From Bacteroidota bacterium (GTDB taxonomy: Bacteria; Bacteroidota; Bacteroidia; Chitinophagales; Chitinophagaceae): a DNA stretch of 48,955 nt. Where the stretch lies: the NCBI GenBank assembly GCA_029561255.1, contig JAKQJH010000379.1:1-48955 (forward strand), read 5' to 3'. The translations under genes were made by a program, and so were the position numbers. Under the pieces are notes generated by a model. The model made no database searches. It had not been told where the DNA came from and saw only the letters and a list, made by a program, of their open reading frames with translations. Position 1 is the first letter of the stretch, and every line of letters starts with the position of its first letter. Positions 24,718 through 33,143 of this stretch are shown piece after piece.

Positions 24718-26775
24718 ATGTTTCGATTACGTAAAAAGAGTCCTGATTTTTTTGAAACAGCCCTGCTGCAGGACCGGATAAAGGCAGATGAGCGGTCCAC
24801 CGGGCTTTCATTTCTTGTATCTTTTTTTGAGCAGATCAGGCCGGGCCATACACTTAAGAAAAAAAACGCCGAAGCAAATCTCCGGTTTGCCATGCAGGAG
24901 CTGAAACTCCATCCGGAATTACTGGCCAATCTTCAGCAGGCACTGCTCTCCCAGCTGATCAGCACCAAACTTACTTCAGCCATTACGGAAAGTGGTATTC
25001 CCTTATCCAGGGGTTTCTGGCAGGAATTGGTCAACCGGTTGAAACATAAACTGATTCCCGAATTACAGGATGAAACGGATTTTCTGTATGTAATCAACAG
25101 TGTTTTCTATAAAAAGGCGGATTACCAGTGGGTAGAGAGTATTCCCCGGTCATTATGGATTGATTTTTTTGAAACCCTGGGTTTTCGTTTCAGCACCGAT
25201 GCCCACCGGATTAAAAATGAACTGCTGAGTTCACTGAAAATATTATCCTTCCAGGTCGCCCAGCTGGGGCTTGAACGTGAAGTACTGAATTACCTGCCGG
25301 AAAATGAAAGAAACGATCATACAGCTTTTGTACGGCAAAACTACCTGGTGCATGAACTGGAATTAATACTCAATGAAAATAAAGAGGCGAATGCCATCAG
25401 CAGCACCAGTACCGCGTTGAAAGAGCATATTCATTCCTGTTATACGTTATTGGATTATATCCGGGAAAGCCATGCGGATAAAGGTGCCAGTATTCAGCAA
25501 ACCTACCTGTTGCTGATTCTGACCAATCGCCTGGAACGGATGTTGCTGATTGCAGATATACTGGATGCCGACAACCAGTTTGATACCGGCCGTTTCACTG
25601 ATCTGTTCCGGTTACTGATCCGGAATGAAAACCGGAAAAACAGTATTATGGAGTTTCTCTCCCAGGGACTGGGCTATCTCGCTTACCAGATTGCAGAACA
25701 CAAAGGCAGCAAGGGGCATAAGTATATTACAGAAACAAGAGCGGAATATTATAAAATGATTCGTTCCGCTATGTGGGGAGGCCTTATCATTTCATTTACT
25801 GCCATCCTTAAAAACCTGATCGGGAAATTAAAACTGGCCCCTTTCCCTTTGGGTTTTCTTTATAGTATGAATTACAGCGCCGGCTTTATCCTGATTGAAG
25901 AAACCAAATCAACCCTGGCCACCAAGCAACCCGCTTTTACAGCCAGTGCTGTGGCAGGTTCGCTGGATACCCGGAAACTGGGAGGAGAACCGGATCTGGA
26001 TGGATTGGCGGCCACCGTTGCGAAAGTTTCACGCAGCCAGATTGCTTCTTTCTTCGGTAACCTGATTATTGTATTCCCGATGACTTTTTTACTGGCCTGG
26101 GGCTATCATCAGGTCACCGGCAGCAAGATTGCCACTGATGCCGCAGCCTTTAAGTTGCTCAAAGACCAGCATCCCTGGCGAAGCCCGGCTCTTCTGTATG
26201 CCTGCTTTACCGGATTATTTTTATTTATCAGTGGCATCATAGCCGGTTACTGGCAAAACAAAGTGCAATATGGACAAATCAGGGAACGATTGATCCGGCA
26301 TCCGGCATTGAAAGTCACCATGTCACCCCAACGGCGGACCCGCCTTGCCAATTATGTAGAGAAAAATATAGGCGCCCTGATTGGTAGTATTGCTCTTGGG
26401 TTTTTCCTTGGCTTCTCCGGAGTGATAGGGAAAATATTTGGCATTCCGTTCGACATCCGTCATATCACTATTGCTTCCGGAAATGTATCCATTGGATTGT
26501 ATGGTGTGGGAATTAATGAGGTGCCGGCTTATTTTATGCTGGCCGTATTTTTTGGAGTACTGGGTATCGGCGTATTAAACTTTCTGGTCAGTTTTGCCCT
26601 GGCATTTACCGTAGCTGTAAAATCCAGGGGCATTCATTTATCGCAGTATCCCCGTTTACTCAGTACTATTGGTAAATACCTGTTCCGTCATCCGCGTGTT
26701 TTTTTCCTGCCGGAACGGAAATCATCCGTACAGAACTACCATCCTTTAGCTGGTAAAGATGATAGTGCACTATAA
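24718..26775 (+). CDS. SpecificRecomb-family polytopic membrane protein
   Basis: 685 residues. The first 340 are soluble and helical. From about residue 345 there are around six or seven hydrophobic segments (for example IISFTAILKNLIG, FGNLIIVFPMTFLLAWGY, ALLYACFTGLFLFISGIIAGY, ALIGSIALGFFLGFSGVIG, FMLAVFFGVLGIGVLNFLVSFAL). The segment SMNYSAGFILIEETKSTLATKQPAFTASAVA matches my memory of Pfam SpecificRecomb (PF10136). The name site-specific recombinase comes from an old annotation; the visible features (many membrane helices, no tyrosine or serine recombinase motif) argue for a membrane protein of unknown function. It begins 46 nt after the preceding gene. Confidence 0.85.
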   Translation: MFRLRKKSPDFFETALLQDRIKADERSTGLSFLVSFFEQIRPGHTLKKKNAEANLRFAMQELKLHPELLANLQQALLSQLISTKLTSAITESGIPLSRGFWQELVNRLKHKLIPELQDETDFLYVINSVFYKKADYQWVESIPRSLWIDFFETLGFRFSTDAHRIKNELLSSLKILSFQVAQLGLEREVLNYLPENERNDHTAFVRQNYLVHELELILNENKEANAISSTSTALKEHIHSCYTLLDYIRESHADKGASIQQTYLLLILTNRLERMLLIADILDADNQFDTGRFTDLFRLLIRNENRKNSIMEFLSQGLGYLAYQIAEHKGSKGHKYITETRAEYYKMIRSAMWGGLIISFTAILKNLIGKLKLAPFPLGFLYSMNYSAGFILIEETKSTLATKQPAFTASAVAGSLDTRKLGGEPDLDGLAATVAKVSRSQIASFFGNLIIVFPMTFLLAWGYHQVTGSKIATDAAAFKLLKDQHPWRSPALLYACFTGLFLFISGIIAGYWQNKVQYGQIRERLIRHPALKVTMSPQRRTRLANYVEKNIGALIGSIALGFFLGFSGVIGKIFGIPFDIRHITIASGNVSIGLYGVGINEVPAYFMLAVFFGVLGIGVLNFLVSFALAFTVAVKSRGIHLSQYPRLLSTIGKYLFRHPRVFFLPERKSSVQNYHPLAGKDDSAL

Positions 26776-26884
26776 TTTCCAGGAGAATAATACAAATAGC
26801 AGCCCTGATTTGTATCAGTACACCGGATTACCAGAATAATTACATTTGAACATATTGGATTGTCAACCCACTTCAATTAACAAA

Positions 26885-27430
26885 ATGGAAAGAAGGGATC
26901 TTTTAAAATCAATTGGCCTGATCGGAGGGAGCAGTTTGTTTCCGGCCGTTTTATCCAATTTCCTGAGCAGTTGCTCCGGCAAAGACATGAGTGCCTATAC
27001 CCCGGTTTTTTTCAGTAAAAACGAGTACAACCAGATCACTGAAATGATTGATCTCCTTATTCCGGCTACTGGTACCAAATCCGCCTCGCAGGTGAATGTC
27101 CAGGTTTTTCTTGACCAGGTCTTTCAGCAATGCCTCGTGAAGGAGGAACAGCAGGAAATCCATGATGGGCTGAAAAGCATTGAAACCGGTTTTGACACGG
27201 CAAAAGACAAGCAGGCGTTTGTCAAAGAACTGGATGAAAAAGCCTTTGGAAAAAAAGAAGCGAATGCCTGGTTCCGCAGCATCAAAAAATATACCCTGAT
27301 TGGCTTTTTTACTTCCGAGGAGGGTGTTACAAAAGCCTCCAATTATGTGAAAGCACCGGAAGCTTATAAAGGGGATATTCCGGCTGATGAAACGACCTTG
27401 AATTACGGAAGAACCACTTTACATTTTTAA
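26885..27430 (+). CDS. Small subunit of a second GMC-type dehydrogenase (Gluconate_2-dh3 family)
   Basis: The ATG at 26885 starts MERRDLLKSIGLIGGSSLFPAVLSN, a twin-arginine signal; the earlier TTG at 26846 is unlikely. The 181-residue protein shows the family pattern YNQITEMIDLLIPATGTK (about residues 50-67), then a helical body and a short beta end. It lies just upstream of its catalytic subunit, with 9 nt from the stop to the next ATG. It is clearly shorter than, and not a recent duplicate of, the small subunit at 11240-11908. Its role is by analogy to escort the GMC subunit through the Tat pathway. Confidence 0.82.
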   Translation: MERRDLLKSIGLIGGSSLFPAVLSNFLSSCSGKDMSAYTPVFFSKNEYNQITEMIDLLIPATGTKSASQVNVQVFLDQVFQQCLVKEEQQEIHDGLKSIETGFDTAKDKQAFVKELDEKAFGKKEANAWFRSIKKYTLIGFFTSEEGVTKASNYVKAPEAYKGDIPADETTLNYGRTTLHF

Positions 27431-27439
27431 TTGAATACC

Positions 27440-29146
27440 ATGGCTGGATTTACTATACTGGGAAAAGCAGAGAAAGGAAACCGCTACGATGCCATCGTAA
27501 TTGGTTCTGGTATCACTGGTGGAATCGCCGCCAAAGAACTCACGGAAAAAGGACTGAAGGTATTGGTGCTGGAACGGGGCAGGATGGTAGAGCATATCGT
27601 GGATTACCCGACCGCTCAAAAGGATCCCTGGGAATTTCCGTTAGCCAATATGGTCAGCCTGGAAGAAAAGAAAGAGTACGCGGTACAAAAGGATATTTAC
27701 ATATTCGGTCAGGATGCAAAACACTTTCTGGTAAAAGACACCGAGCATCCGTATGTGCAGGAAAAACCATTTTCCTGGCAAAGGGGATACCAGCTGGGCG
27801 GACGTTCCTTATTGTGGTCCAAGCATTGTTATCGCCTGAGTGATCTGGATTTTGAAGCCAACCAGAAAGAAGGGATCGGGATTGACTGGCCGATCCGCTA
27901 TAAGGATATTGCTCCCTGGTATGATCATATTGAATCCTATGTGGGGATCAGTGGCAACCGGGATGGAATCGCACAGATACCAGATGGGAATTTCCTGCCA
28001 CCATTTGAAATGAATGTGTTTGAAAAACAGATCCGGGAGCGCTTACGTAAATCATTCCCGGAAAGAGACCTGGTGATGGGCCGGATGGCTATCCTTACTA
28101 AAGATCATAATGGGCGAAACCGTTGTCATTCCCGCAACCTATGTTACCGGGGTTGTATTTACGGGGCACCCTATTCCAGTAATTCAGCGGCCCTCCCGGA
28201 TGCAGCCAAAACAGGAAATCTTACCCTGCGCCCGTTTTCGATCGTTCATAGCCTGATCTATGATAAGCAAACCAACAAACTGAAAGGCGTTCGTATTATC
28301 GACACGGAGAACAAGGAACTGATCGAATTCTATTCTACCCTGATCTTCCTGAATGCTTCCACGATCGGCAGTACCCAGATCTTACAACAATCGGCAATAC
28401 CTGAATACCCGGATGGATTGGCGAATTCGAGCGGTGTACTCGGACATTACCTGATGGATCATCATGCGGGAATCGGGGCCACGGGCGGATACAGCGGATT
28501 GAAAGATCATTTTTATTACGGACAGCGACCGGCGAGTGTATATGTGCCCCGTTTCAGGAATATAAAAAGCAATGACCAGCCCTATCTGCGGGGATTCGGT
28601 TATGAAAACTATACCAGCCGGAGTGACTGGTCACGCGGGATGTACAGTGCCGGTATAGGGGCTGAATGGAAAGAATCCCTGACCCACCCGGGTGAATGGT
28701 TTGCTTATTTTGAAGCCTATGGGGAAACATTACCCGTGTATACCAATACCGTTTCGCTCAGCGAAGACCAGAAAGATAAATGGGGGATCCCGTTACCGGT
28801 GATCTCCATGGAATACGGGGAGAATGAAAAGAAAATGAGAATAGACATGCAGCAATCAGCTGTAGACATGCTGGAAGCAGCCAACCTGGACTGGGTAGGT
28901 AAATTTGACTATGGCATGATGCCCGGTTCAGTTATTCATGAAATGGGGACGGCCCGCATGGGCCATGATCCCAAAACATCCGTCCTGAACCAATGGAATC
29001 AGTCCCATGATATCAAAAACCTGTTTGTCACGGATGGCTCCTGTATGGTATCCTCTCCCTGCCAGAATCCATCCCTGACTTATATGGCACTGACCGCAAG
29101 AGCTTGTGATTATGCGGTGAAGGAATTGAAAAAAGGGAATATATAA
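27440..29146 (+). CDS. GMC-family FAD dehydrogenase, catalytic subunit, with 3Fe-4S-type Cys motif
   Basis: 568 residues; the ATG at 27440 is preferred over the TTG at 27431. The FAD loop is AIVIGSGITGGIAAKEL (about residue 19-35). The sequence GYQLGGRSLLWS is the second FAD contact of the family. Cys229, Cys235 and Cys239 have the C-x5-C-x3-C spacing of the 3Fe-4S site in Burkholderia FAD-dependent glucose dehydrogenase. The catalytic end has HEMGTARMG and CQNPSLTYMALTARACDY, with the His-Asn pair. It is exported presumably with the Tat-tagged small subunit encoded just upstream. Its substrate is unknown. The gene order is small subunit first, the reverse of the pair at 11240-13672. Confidence 0.92.
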   Translation: MAGFTILGKAEKGNRYDAIVIGSGITGGIAAKELTEKGLKVLVLERGRMVEHIVDYPTAQKDPWEFPLANMVSLEEKKEYAVQKDIYIFGQDAKHFLVKDTEHPYVQEKPFSWQRGYQLGGRSLLWSKHCYRLSDLDFEANQKEGIGIDWPIRYKDIAPWYDHIESYVGISGNRDGIAQIPDGNFLPPFEMNVFEKQIRERLRKSFPERDLVMGRMAILTKDHNGRNRCHSRNLCYRGCIYGAPYSSNSAALPDAAKTGNLTLRPFSIVHSLIYDKQTNKLKGVRIIDTENKELIEFYSTLIFLNASTIGSTQILQQSAIPEYPDGLANSSGVLGHYLMDHHAGIGATGGYSGLKDHFYYGQRPASVYVPRFRNIKSNDQPYLRGFGYENYTSRSDWSRGMYSAGIGAEWKESLTHPGEWFAYFEAYGETLPVYTNTVSLSEDQKDKWGIPLPVISMEYGENEKKMRIDMQQSAVDMLEAANLDWVGKFDYGMMPGSVIHEMGTARMGHDPKTSVLNQWNQSHDIKNLFVTDGSCMVSSPCQNPSLTYMALTARACDYAVKELKKGNI

Positions 29147-29209
29147 ATCAGCTAAATAAATGATCGTGCTCAATAACCTTTGACCATTATTGGGGTTCTT
29201 TTGCAGCCG

Positions 29210-30259
29210 ATGATAACAGACCCCTTATTGAAAGAGTATAAAACAGCATCCGATTATGCATGGATTTATTGGCGGGCCGTTCAAGTTATATGCTGGCTGG
29301 CCGGTTTTGTATTGCTGGTAACTTTGTTTGTAAAACCCGCCCTGGGTATTACATTATTCTGGAATGGTCTTATCCCCGTTGCCCCGTTTTTACTGGTAGT
29401 GGCGACCGGACTCTGGAGGAATATTTGTCCCCTTGGAACCACCTCATTATTACCTGATCGGTTTGGGGCTCCCGGCAAACTAAAACTGACCCCGAAGGAT
29501 CAGTCCAGACTGCAACTGGCAGGAGTAGTTTTATTATTGCTGATCATTCCCTTACGACATGTCATCTTCAATACGGATGGCCGTGCCACCGGTATGATCC
29601 TGATTCTGCTGGGGGCTGTAGCTTTCTCAACCGGATTATTCTTTGAACGGAAATCCGCGTGGTGCGCCGGCATTTGCCCGGTACATCCGGTAGAAAAACT
29701 ATATGGCAGTAAGCCGGCTGCAAAAATGATGAATGTACATTGTGTGAACTGTATCCGCTGTTCTGTTCCCTGCCCGGATTCCACCCAAAACACGAAACCC
29801 TTCCTGCAGGATGAATCGGTTGTGGCGCGTATCACGGAGTTTCTGCTGGTGGGCGCCTTCCCCGGTTATATCTGGGGTTGGTTTCATACACCGGATTATA
29901 CAGGGCAGGAGGGATGGCAACACTTCGCTCAAGTATACGGCTTACCTGTAATGGCAGGCGCGGTCACTACTTTCCTGTATTTTGTACTCCGTTTCTTTTT
30001 TACCGGAAAGCGGACCATGCTGATCCGGTTTTTTGCTGCCATGGCCGTATCCTGTTATTACTGGTTCCGTTTGCCGCTCTTATTTGGATATGATCCGGCG
30101 GATACGCACAGCCGGTTGATCGACCTGAGTGAAATGATTCCGCATTGGATCATCACCGCGATCAGTTCCTCGCTGATTCTTTTTTTTATGTGGTGGTTCC
30201 TGATCCGCGAAAGCAAGAATATTAGCTGGTCCTCACGACCTGTTCTGCAAAGCAAATAA
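29210..30259 (+). CDS. Polytopic membrane protein with 4Fe-4S ferredoxin motif
   Basis: 349 residues with about six to eight hydrophobic segments. Cysteine blocks alternate with the helices: NICPLGTTSLLPDRFG (near residue 80), WCAGICPVHPVEKLYG (near 160) and CVNCIRCSVPCPDS (near 182), the last a CxxCxxCxxxCP ferredoxin motif. The layout resembles NapH/RdxA-like quinol-to-FeS membrane proteins, but I do not recognise a specific subfamily. The ATG at 29210 was chosen over TTG at 29180 because the TTG lies in a probable promoter region. It follows the GMC gene by 63 nt and could be the electron acceptor linking that dehydrogenase to the quinone pool; that is inference. Confidence 0.75.
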   Translation: MITDPLLKEYKTASDYAWIYWRAVQVICWLAGFVLLVTLFVKPALGITLFWNGLIPVAPFLLVVATGLWRNICPLGTTSLLPDRFGAPGKLKLTPKDQSRLQLAGVVLLLLIIPLRHVIFNTDGRATGMILILLGAVAFSTGLFFERKSAWCAGICPVHPVEKLYGSKPAAKMMNVHCVNCIRCSVPCPDSTQNTKPFLQDESVVARITEFLLVGAFPGYIWGWFHTPDYTGQEGWQHFAQVYGLPVMAGAVTTFLYFVLRFFFTGKRTMLIRFFAAMAVSCYYWFRLPLLFGYDPADTHSRLIDLSEMIPHWIITAISSSLILFFMWWFLIRESKNISWSSRPVLQSK

Positions 30260-30363
30260 ACCGCTTTTAACTTTTCAAGCTCCTTGTATCCACAGTGGAA
30301 TAATTGTTGCCGGCGATCTGTTTTCAAGCAACAAGCAATAACTTAGCATACAAACTGTTTTGC

Positions 30364-32016
30364 ATGCAACCTATCATTGAATGTGTTCCCAATTTCAGCG
30401 AAGGAAGTGATCTCCAGCTGATCCGTCAAATAACTGACCAGGTAGAAACCGTAGAAGGGGTACGTCTCCTCAACGTGGATCCGGGCAAAGCCACCAACCG
30501 TACGGTGGTCACTTTTGTCGGTCATCCTGAAGCCGTGATTGAAGCCGCTTTCCGGGCCATCAAAAAAGCCGGTGAACTGATCGAGATGAGTAAACACAAA
30601 GGAGAACATCCGCGTATGGGCGCCACTGATGTTTGTCCCCTGATTCCCATTGCCGGTATTTCTATGGAAGAAACAGCCGCTTTTGCTCAAAAACTGGCCA
30701 AAAGAGTAGGCGAGGAATTATCCATACCGGTCTATCTCTACGAAGCCGCCCAGCCGGATAAAAGCCGGAATAATTTATCGGTTATACGTGCGGGTGAGTA
30801 TGAAGGTTTTTTCAAAAAAATTAAAGAGCCGCAATGGAAACCGGATTTTGGCCCGGCCGAGTTTGATGCAAAAAGGGGAGGCACGGTGATCGGGGCCCGT
30901 GATTTCCTGGTGGCTTATAATGTAAACCTCAATACCACCAGTACCCGTCGTGCCAATGCCGTAGCTTTTGACGTACGGGAGGCCGGAAGGAATGTGGTAG
31001 TAAACGGAGAAAAAGTAAATCAGCCGGGCAGTCTGAAATCAGTAAAAGCGATCGGCTGGTTTATTGAAGAATACGGAGTGGCCCAGATCAGCATGAATCT
31101 TACGAATATTAATATCACCCCGCTGCATATTGCGTTTGATGAAGTATGTAAAAAAGCCGATGCCCGGGGCATCAGGGTCACCGGTTCAGAGCTGGTGGGA
31201 CTGGTCCCGTTGAAATCACTCACGGATGCCGGTCGTTATTTTTTACGTAAACAAAAACGATCCACCGGTGTTTCAGAAAAAGAACTGATCAAGATTGCTG
31301 TGAAATCCATGGGACTGGATGAACTGGGGCCCTTTAAACCGGAAGAACGGATCATTGAGTATATGCTCCGTTTACCGGCGGATAGTAAACTGGTCAATAT
31401 GAATTTGTCGGCTTTTGCCGATGAAACGGCCAGTGAAAGTCCCGCTCCGGGAGGAGGATCCATTTCAGCCTATGTGGGAGCTCTGGGTGTTTCTTTGGCA
31501 ACTATGGTGGCCAATCTTTCTTCTCATAAAAAAGGATGGGATGATCGATGGGAAGAGTTCAGCGACTGGGCGGAGAAGGGCGAGGCACTGAAGAATGAAT
31601 TGGTCAAACTGGTGGATGCTGACACCAAAGCTTTTAACAAGATTATGGAGGCTTTTGCTTTACCCAAATCCAGTGAGGCGGAAAAGTCCATCCGGAGCCA
31701 GTCGATCCAGGAAGCCACCCGCTACGCGATAGATATTCCCTTCCAGGTGATGCAGGCTTCCTTTAAAAGTCTCGAAGTGATCAAAGCCATGGCAGAAACC
31801 GGTAATCCAAATTCCGTATCTGATGCCGGGGTGGGAGCGCTTTGTGCCCGTGCAGCCGTCATGGGAGCCTTCATGAATGTGCGTATAAATGCCGCCGGTT
31901 ATACGGACAAAGTATTCGTGGAAGAAATTGTGTCAAAAGGGAAGGAGATTGAACAGAAAACAATAGCTTTAGAACAGGAGATTCTAAAAGTGGTCAACGA
32001 TAGGATCGGGCTTTAA
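30364..32016 (+). CDS. ftcD: Bifunctional glutamate formimidoyltransferase / formimidoyltetrahydrofolate cyclodeaminase
   Basis: 550 residues. The N-terminal domain (to about 300) starts MQPIIECVPNFSEGSD and carries GHPEAVIEAAFRA, HPRMGATDVCPLIPI and the NNLSVIRAGEYEG block; it moves the formimino group of N-formiminoglutamate to tetrahydrofolate. The C-terminal cyclodeaminase domain (from about 345) has ESPAPGGGSISAYVGALGVSLATMV and then helical repeats, and releases ammonia from formimino-THF. In mammals the two domains are fused in the same order. It belongs to histidine degradation and is followed 77 nt later by a second enzyme for the same substrate. The ATG at 30364 gives the usual N-terminus; the upstream start at 30304 would add 20 unrelated residues. 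Confidence 0.95.
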   Translation: MQPIIECVPNFSEGSDLQLIRQITDQVETVEGVRLLNVDPGKATNRTVVTFVGHPEAVIEAAFRAIKKAGELIEMSKHKGEHPRMGATDVCPLIPIAGISMEETAAFAQKLAKRVGEELSIPVYLYEAAQPDKSRNNLSVIRAGEYEGFFKKIKEPQWKPDFGPAEFDAKRGGTVIGARDFLVAYNVNLNTTSTRRANAVAFDVREAGRNVVVNGEKVNQPGSLKSVKAIGWFIEEYGVAQISMNLTNINITPLHIAFDEVCKKADARGIRVTGSELVGLVPLKSLTDAGRYFLRKQKRSTGVSEKELIKIAVKSMGLDELGPFKPEERIIEYMLRLPADSKLVNMNLSAFADETASESPAPGGGSISAYVGALGVSLATMVANLSSHKKGWDDRWEEFSDWAEKGEALKNELVKLVDADTKAFNKIMEAFALPKSSEAEKSIRSQSIQEATRYAIDIPFQVMQASFKSLEVIKAMAETGNPNSVSDAGVGALCARAAVMGAFMNVRINAAGYTDKVFVEEIVSKGKEIEQKTIALEQEILKVVNDRIGL

Positions 32017-32039
32017 CCACCCAACCTTGTTCACTACTG

Positions 32040-32088
32040 TATTCCCTATTCTCTATTTACTATTTTCTATTCTCTATTCTCTATGTTC
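32040..32088 (+). repeat. Heptanucleotide tandem repeat, 7 units
   Basis: Seven consecutive 7-nt units of the form TATTCTC (also TATTCCC, TATTTAC, TATTTTC, TATGTTC) fill the spacer between ftcD and the next gene and end 5 nt before its ATG at 32094. They include the space where a ribosome would bind. The units are imperfect, so this is an old array rather than a fresh slippage tract. Confidence 0.9.
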
Positions 32089-32093
32089 AGCAT

Positions 32094-33143
32094 ATGAAGC
32101 ACCTTAAGATCTACAGCAAACAAGACATCCTCTCCCTGACCAAAATCCGCCGGTATGAAACGAAAGTGGGGGAAAGACTGAACGTGATCTTTGATCCCGC
32201 CGAACTGGAAAAATCCATTGAAGGTTCCGCATCTAAATATGTATTGTTTGGTATTCCTGAGGATCTGGGGGCCAAAGGAAATTTCGGAATCGGGGGTACG
32301 GATACCTTGTGGATTCCATTCCTTCAGAGTTTTTTCAATTTGCAGAGTAATGATTTCATGGATGGGAATGAAATGCTGATGATCGGGCATTTTGATTTCG
32401 GCGATCTGCAATTCCTGATCGATACTACGGCCAAAGGAGATGATGAACGGATTGAAGCTTATCGCCATGCGGTGAATACGATTGACGATGAAGTAGAGAA
32501 ACTGGTTAAAATTATAACCGCTGCCAAAAAAATACCGGTAGTAGTGGGTGGCGGACATAACAATTCCTATCCCCTGATCAAAGGAGCAGCCAAGGGATGG
32601 CACAAGGCTGGAAAAATTCCACTGGCCCAGATCAATTGCATTAACCTGGATGCCCATGCCGATTACCGGCCGATGGAAGGCCGGCATAGCGGTAATGCTT
32701 TCCGGTATGCGGAAGAAGACGGTTACCTGCAGAAATACTGTGTGATCGGCTTACATGAAAACTATATCCCGCAGAATAGCTGGGTGGATATTGTCAATAA
32801 TCCATTTATAGACTGTATCACTTTCGAAGATATTTTTGTTCATGACAAACGGACTTTTCTGCAGGCCGTGGCCCATGCCACCGGATTTACAGAAGATACA
32901 ATTACAGGGATAGATATCGACCTGGATGCGATTCAAAATACATTGAGCAGTGCCATGACACCGGTAGGTGTTTCCCCGGTTCATGCCCGGCAATATGTAT
33001 CCTTTGCAGCAGCAGATACCAAGCCTGCTTATTTATACATCTGTGAAGGGGCTACCCGGTTGAATGATGGCCGATCAGACAGCAGCAGCGCCAAACTGAT
33101 CAGTTACCTGGTGAGTGATTTTGTAAAAGCGCATTCTGCCTGA
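32094..33143 (+). CDS. hutG: Formimidoylglutamase-like enzyme (arginase/ureohydrolase family)
   Basis: 349 residues of the arginase fold. Manganese ligands are visible in order: VVGGGHNNSYPL (near residue 150), NLDAHADYRP (near 186) and TGIDIDLDAI (near 275). It sits directly after ftcD, and in this phylum the family is usually annotated formimidoylglutamase (HutG), which hydrolyses N-formimino-L-glutamate to glutamate and formamide. So it would offer a folate-independent alternative to FtcD. Arginase or agmatinase activity cannot be excluded by eye. Its stop codon abuts the stop of the convergent TPR gene with no gap. Confidence 0.85.
   Translation: MKHLKIYSKQDILSLTKIRRYETKVGERLNVIFDPAELEKSIEGSASKYVLFGIPEDLGAKGNFGIGGTDTLWIPFLQSFFNLQSNDFMDGNEMLMIGHFDFGDLQFLIDTTAKGDDERIEAYRHAVNTIDDEVEKLVKIITAAKKIPVVVGGGHNNSYPLIKGAAKGWHKAGKIPLAQINCINLDAHADYRPMEGRHSGNAFRYAEEDGYLQKYCVIGLHENYIPQNSWVDIVNNPFIDCITFEDIFVHDKRTFLQAVAHATGFTEDTITGIDIDLDAIQNTLSSAMTPVGVSPVHARQYVSFAAADTKPAYLYICEGATRLNDGRSDSSSAKLISYLVSDFVKAHSA

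Noticed and set aside
24718-26775. Site-specific recombinase as part of a mobile element or inversion system.
   Set aside because: The protein is a membrane protein with no recombinase motif; no inverted repeats, att sites or integrase lie nearby.
23044-33143. A complete histidine utilisation operon.
   Set aside because: hutH and hutU are missing from the window and unrelated genes interrupt the three hut genes; only the lower pathway is here.
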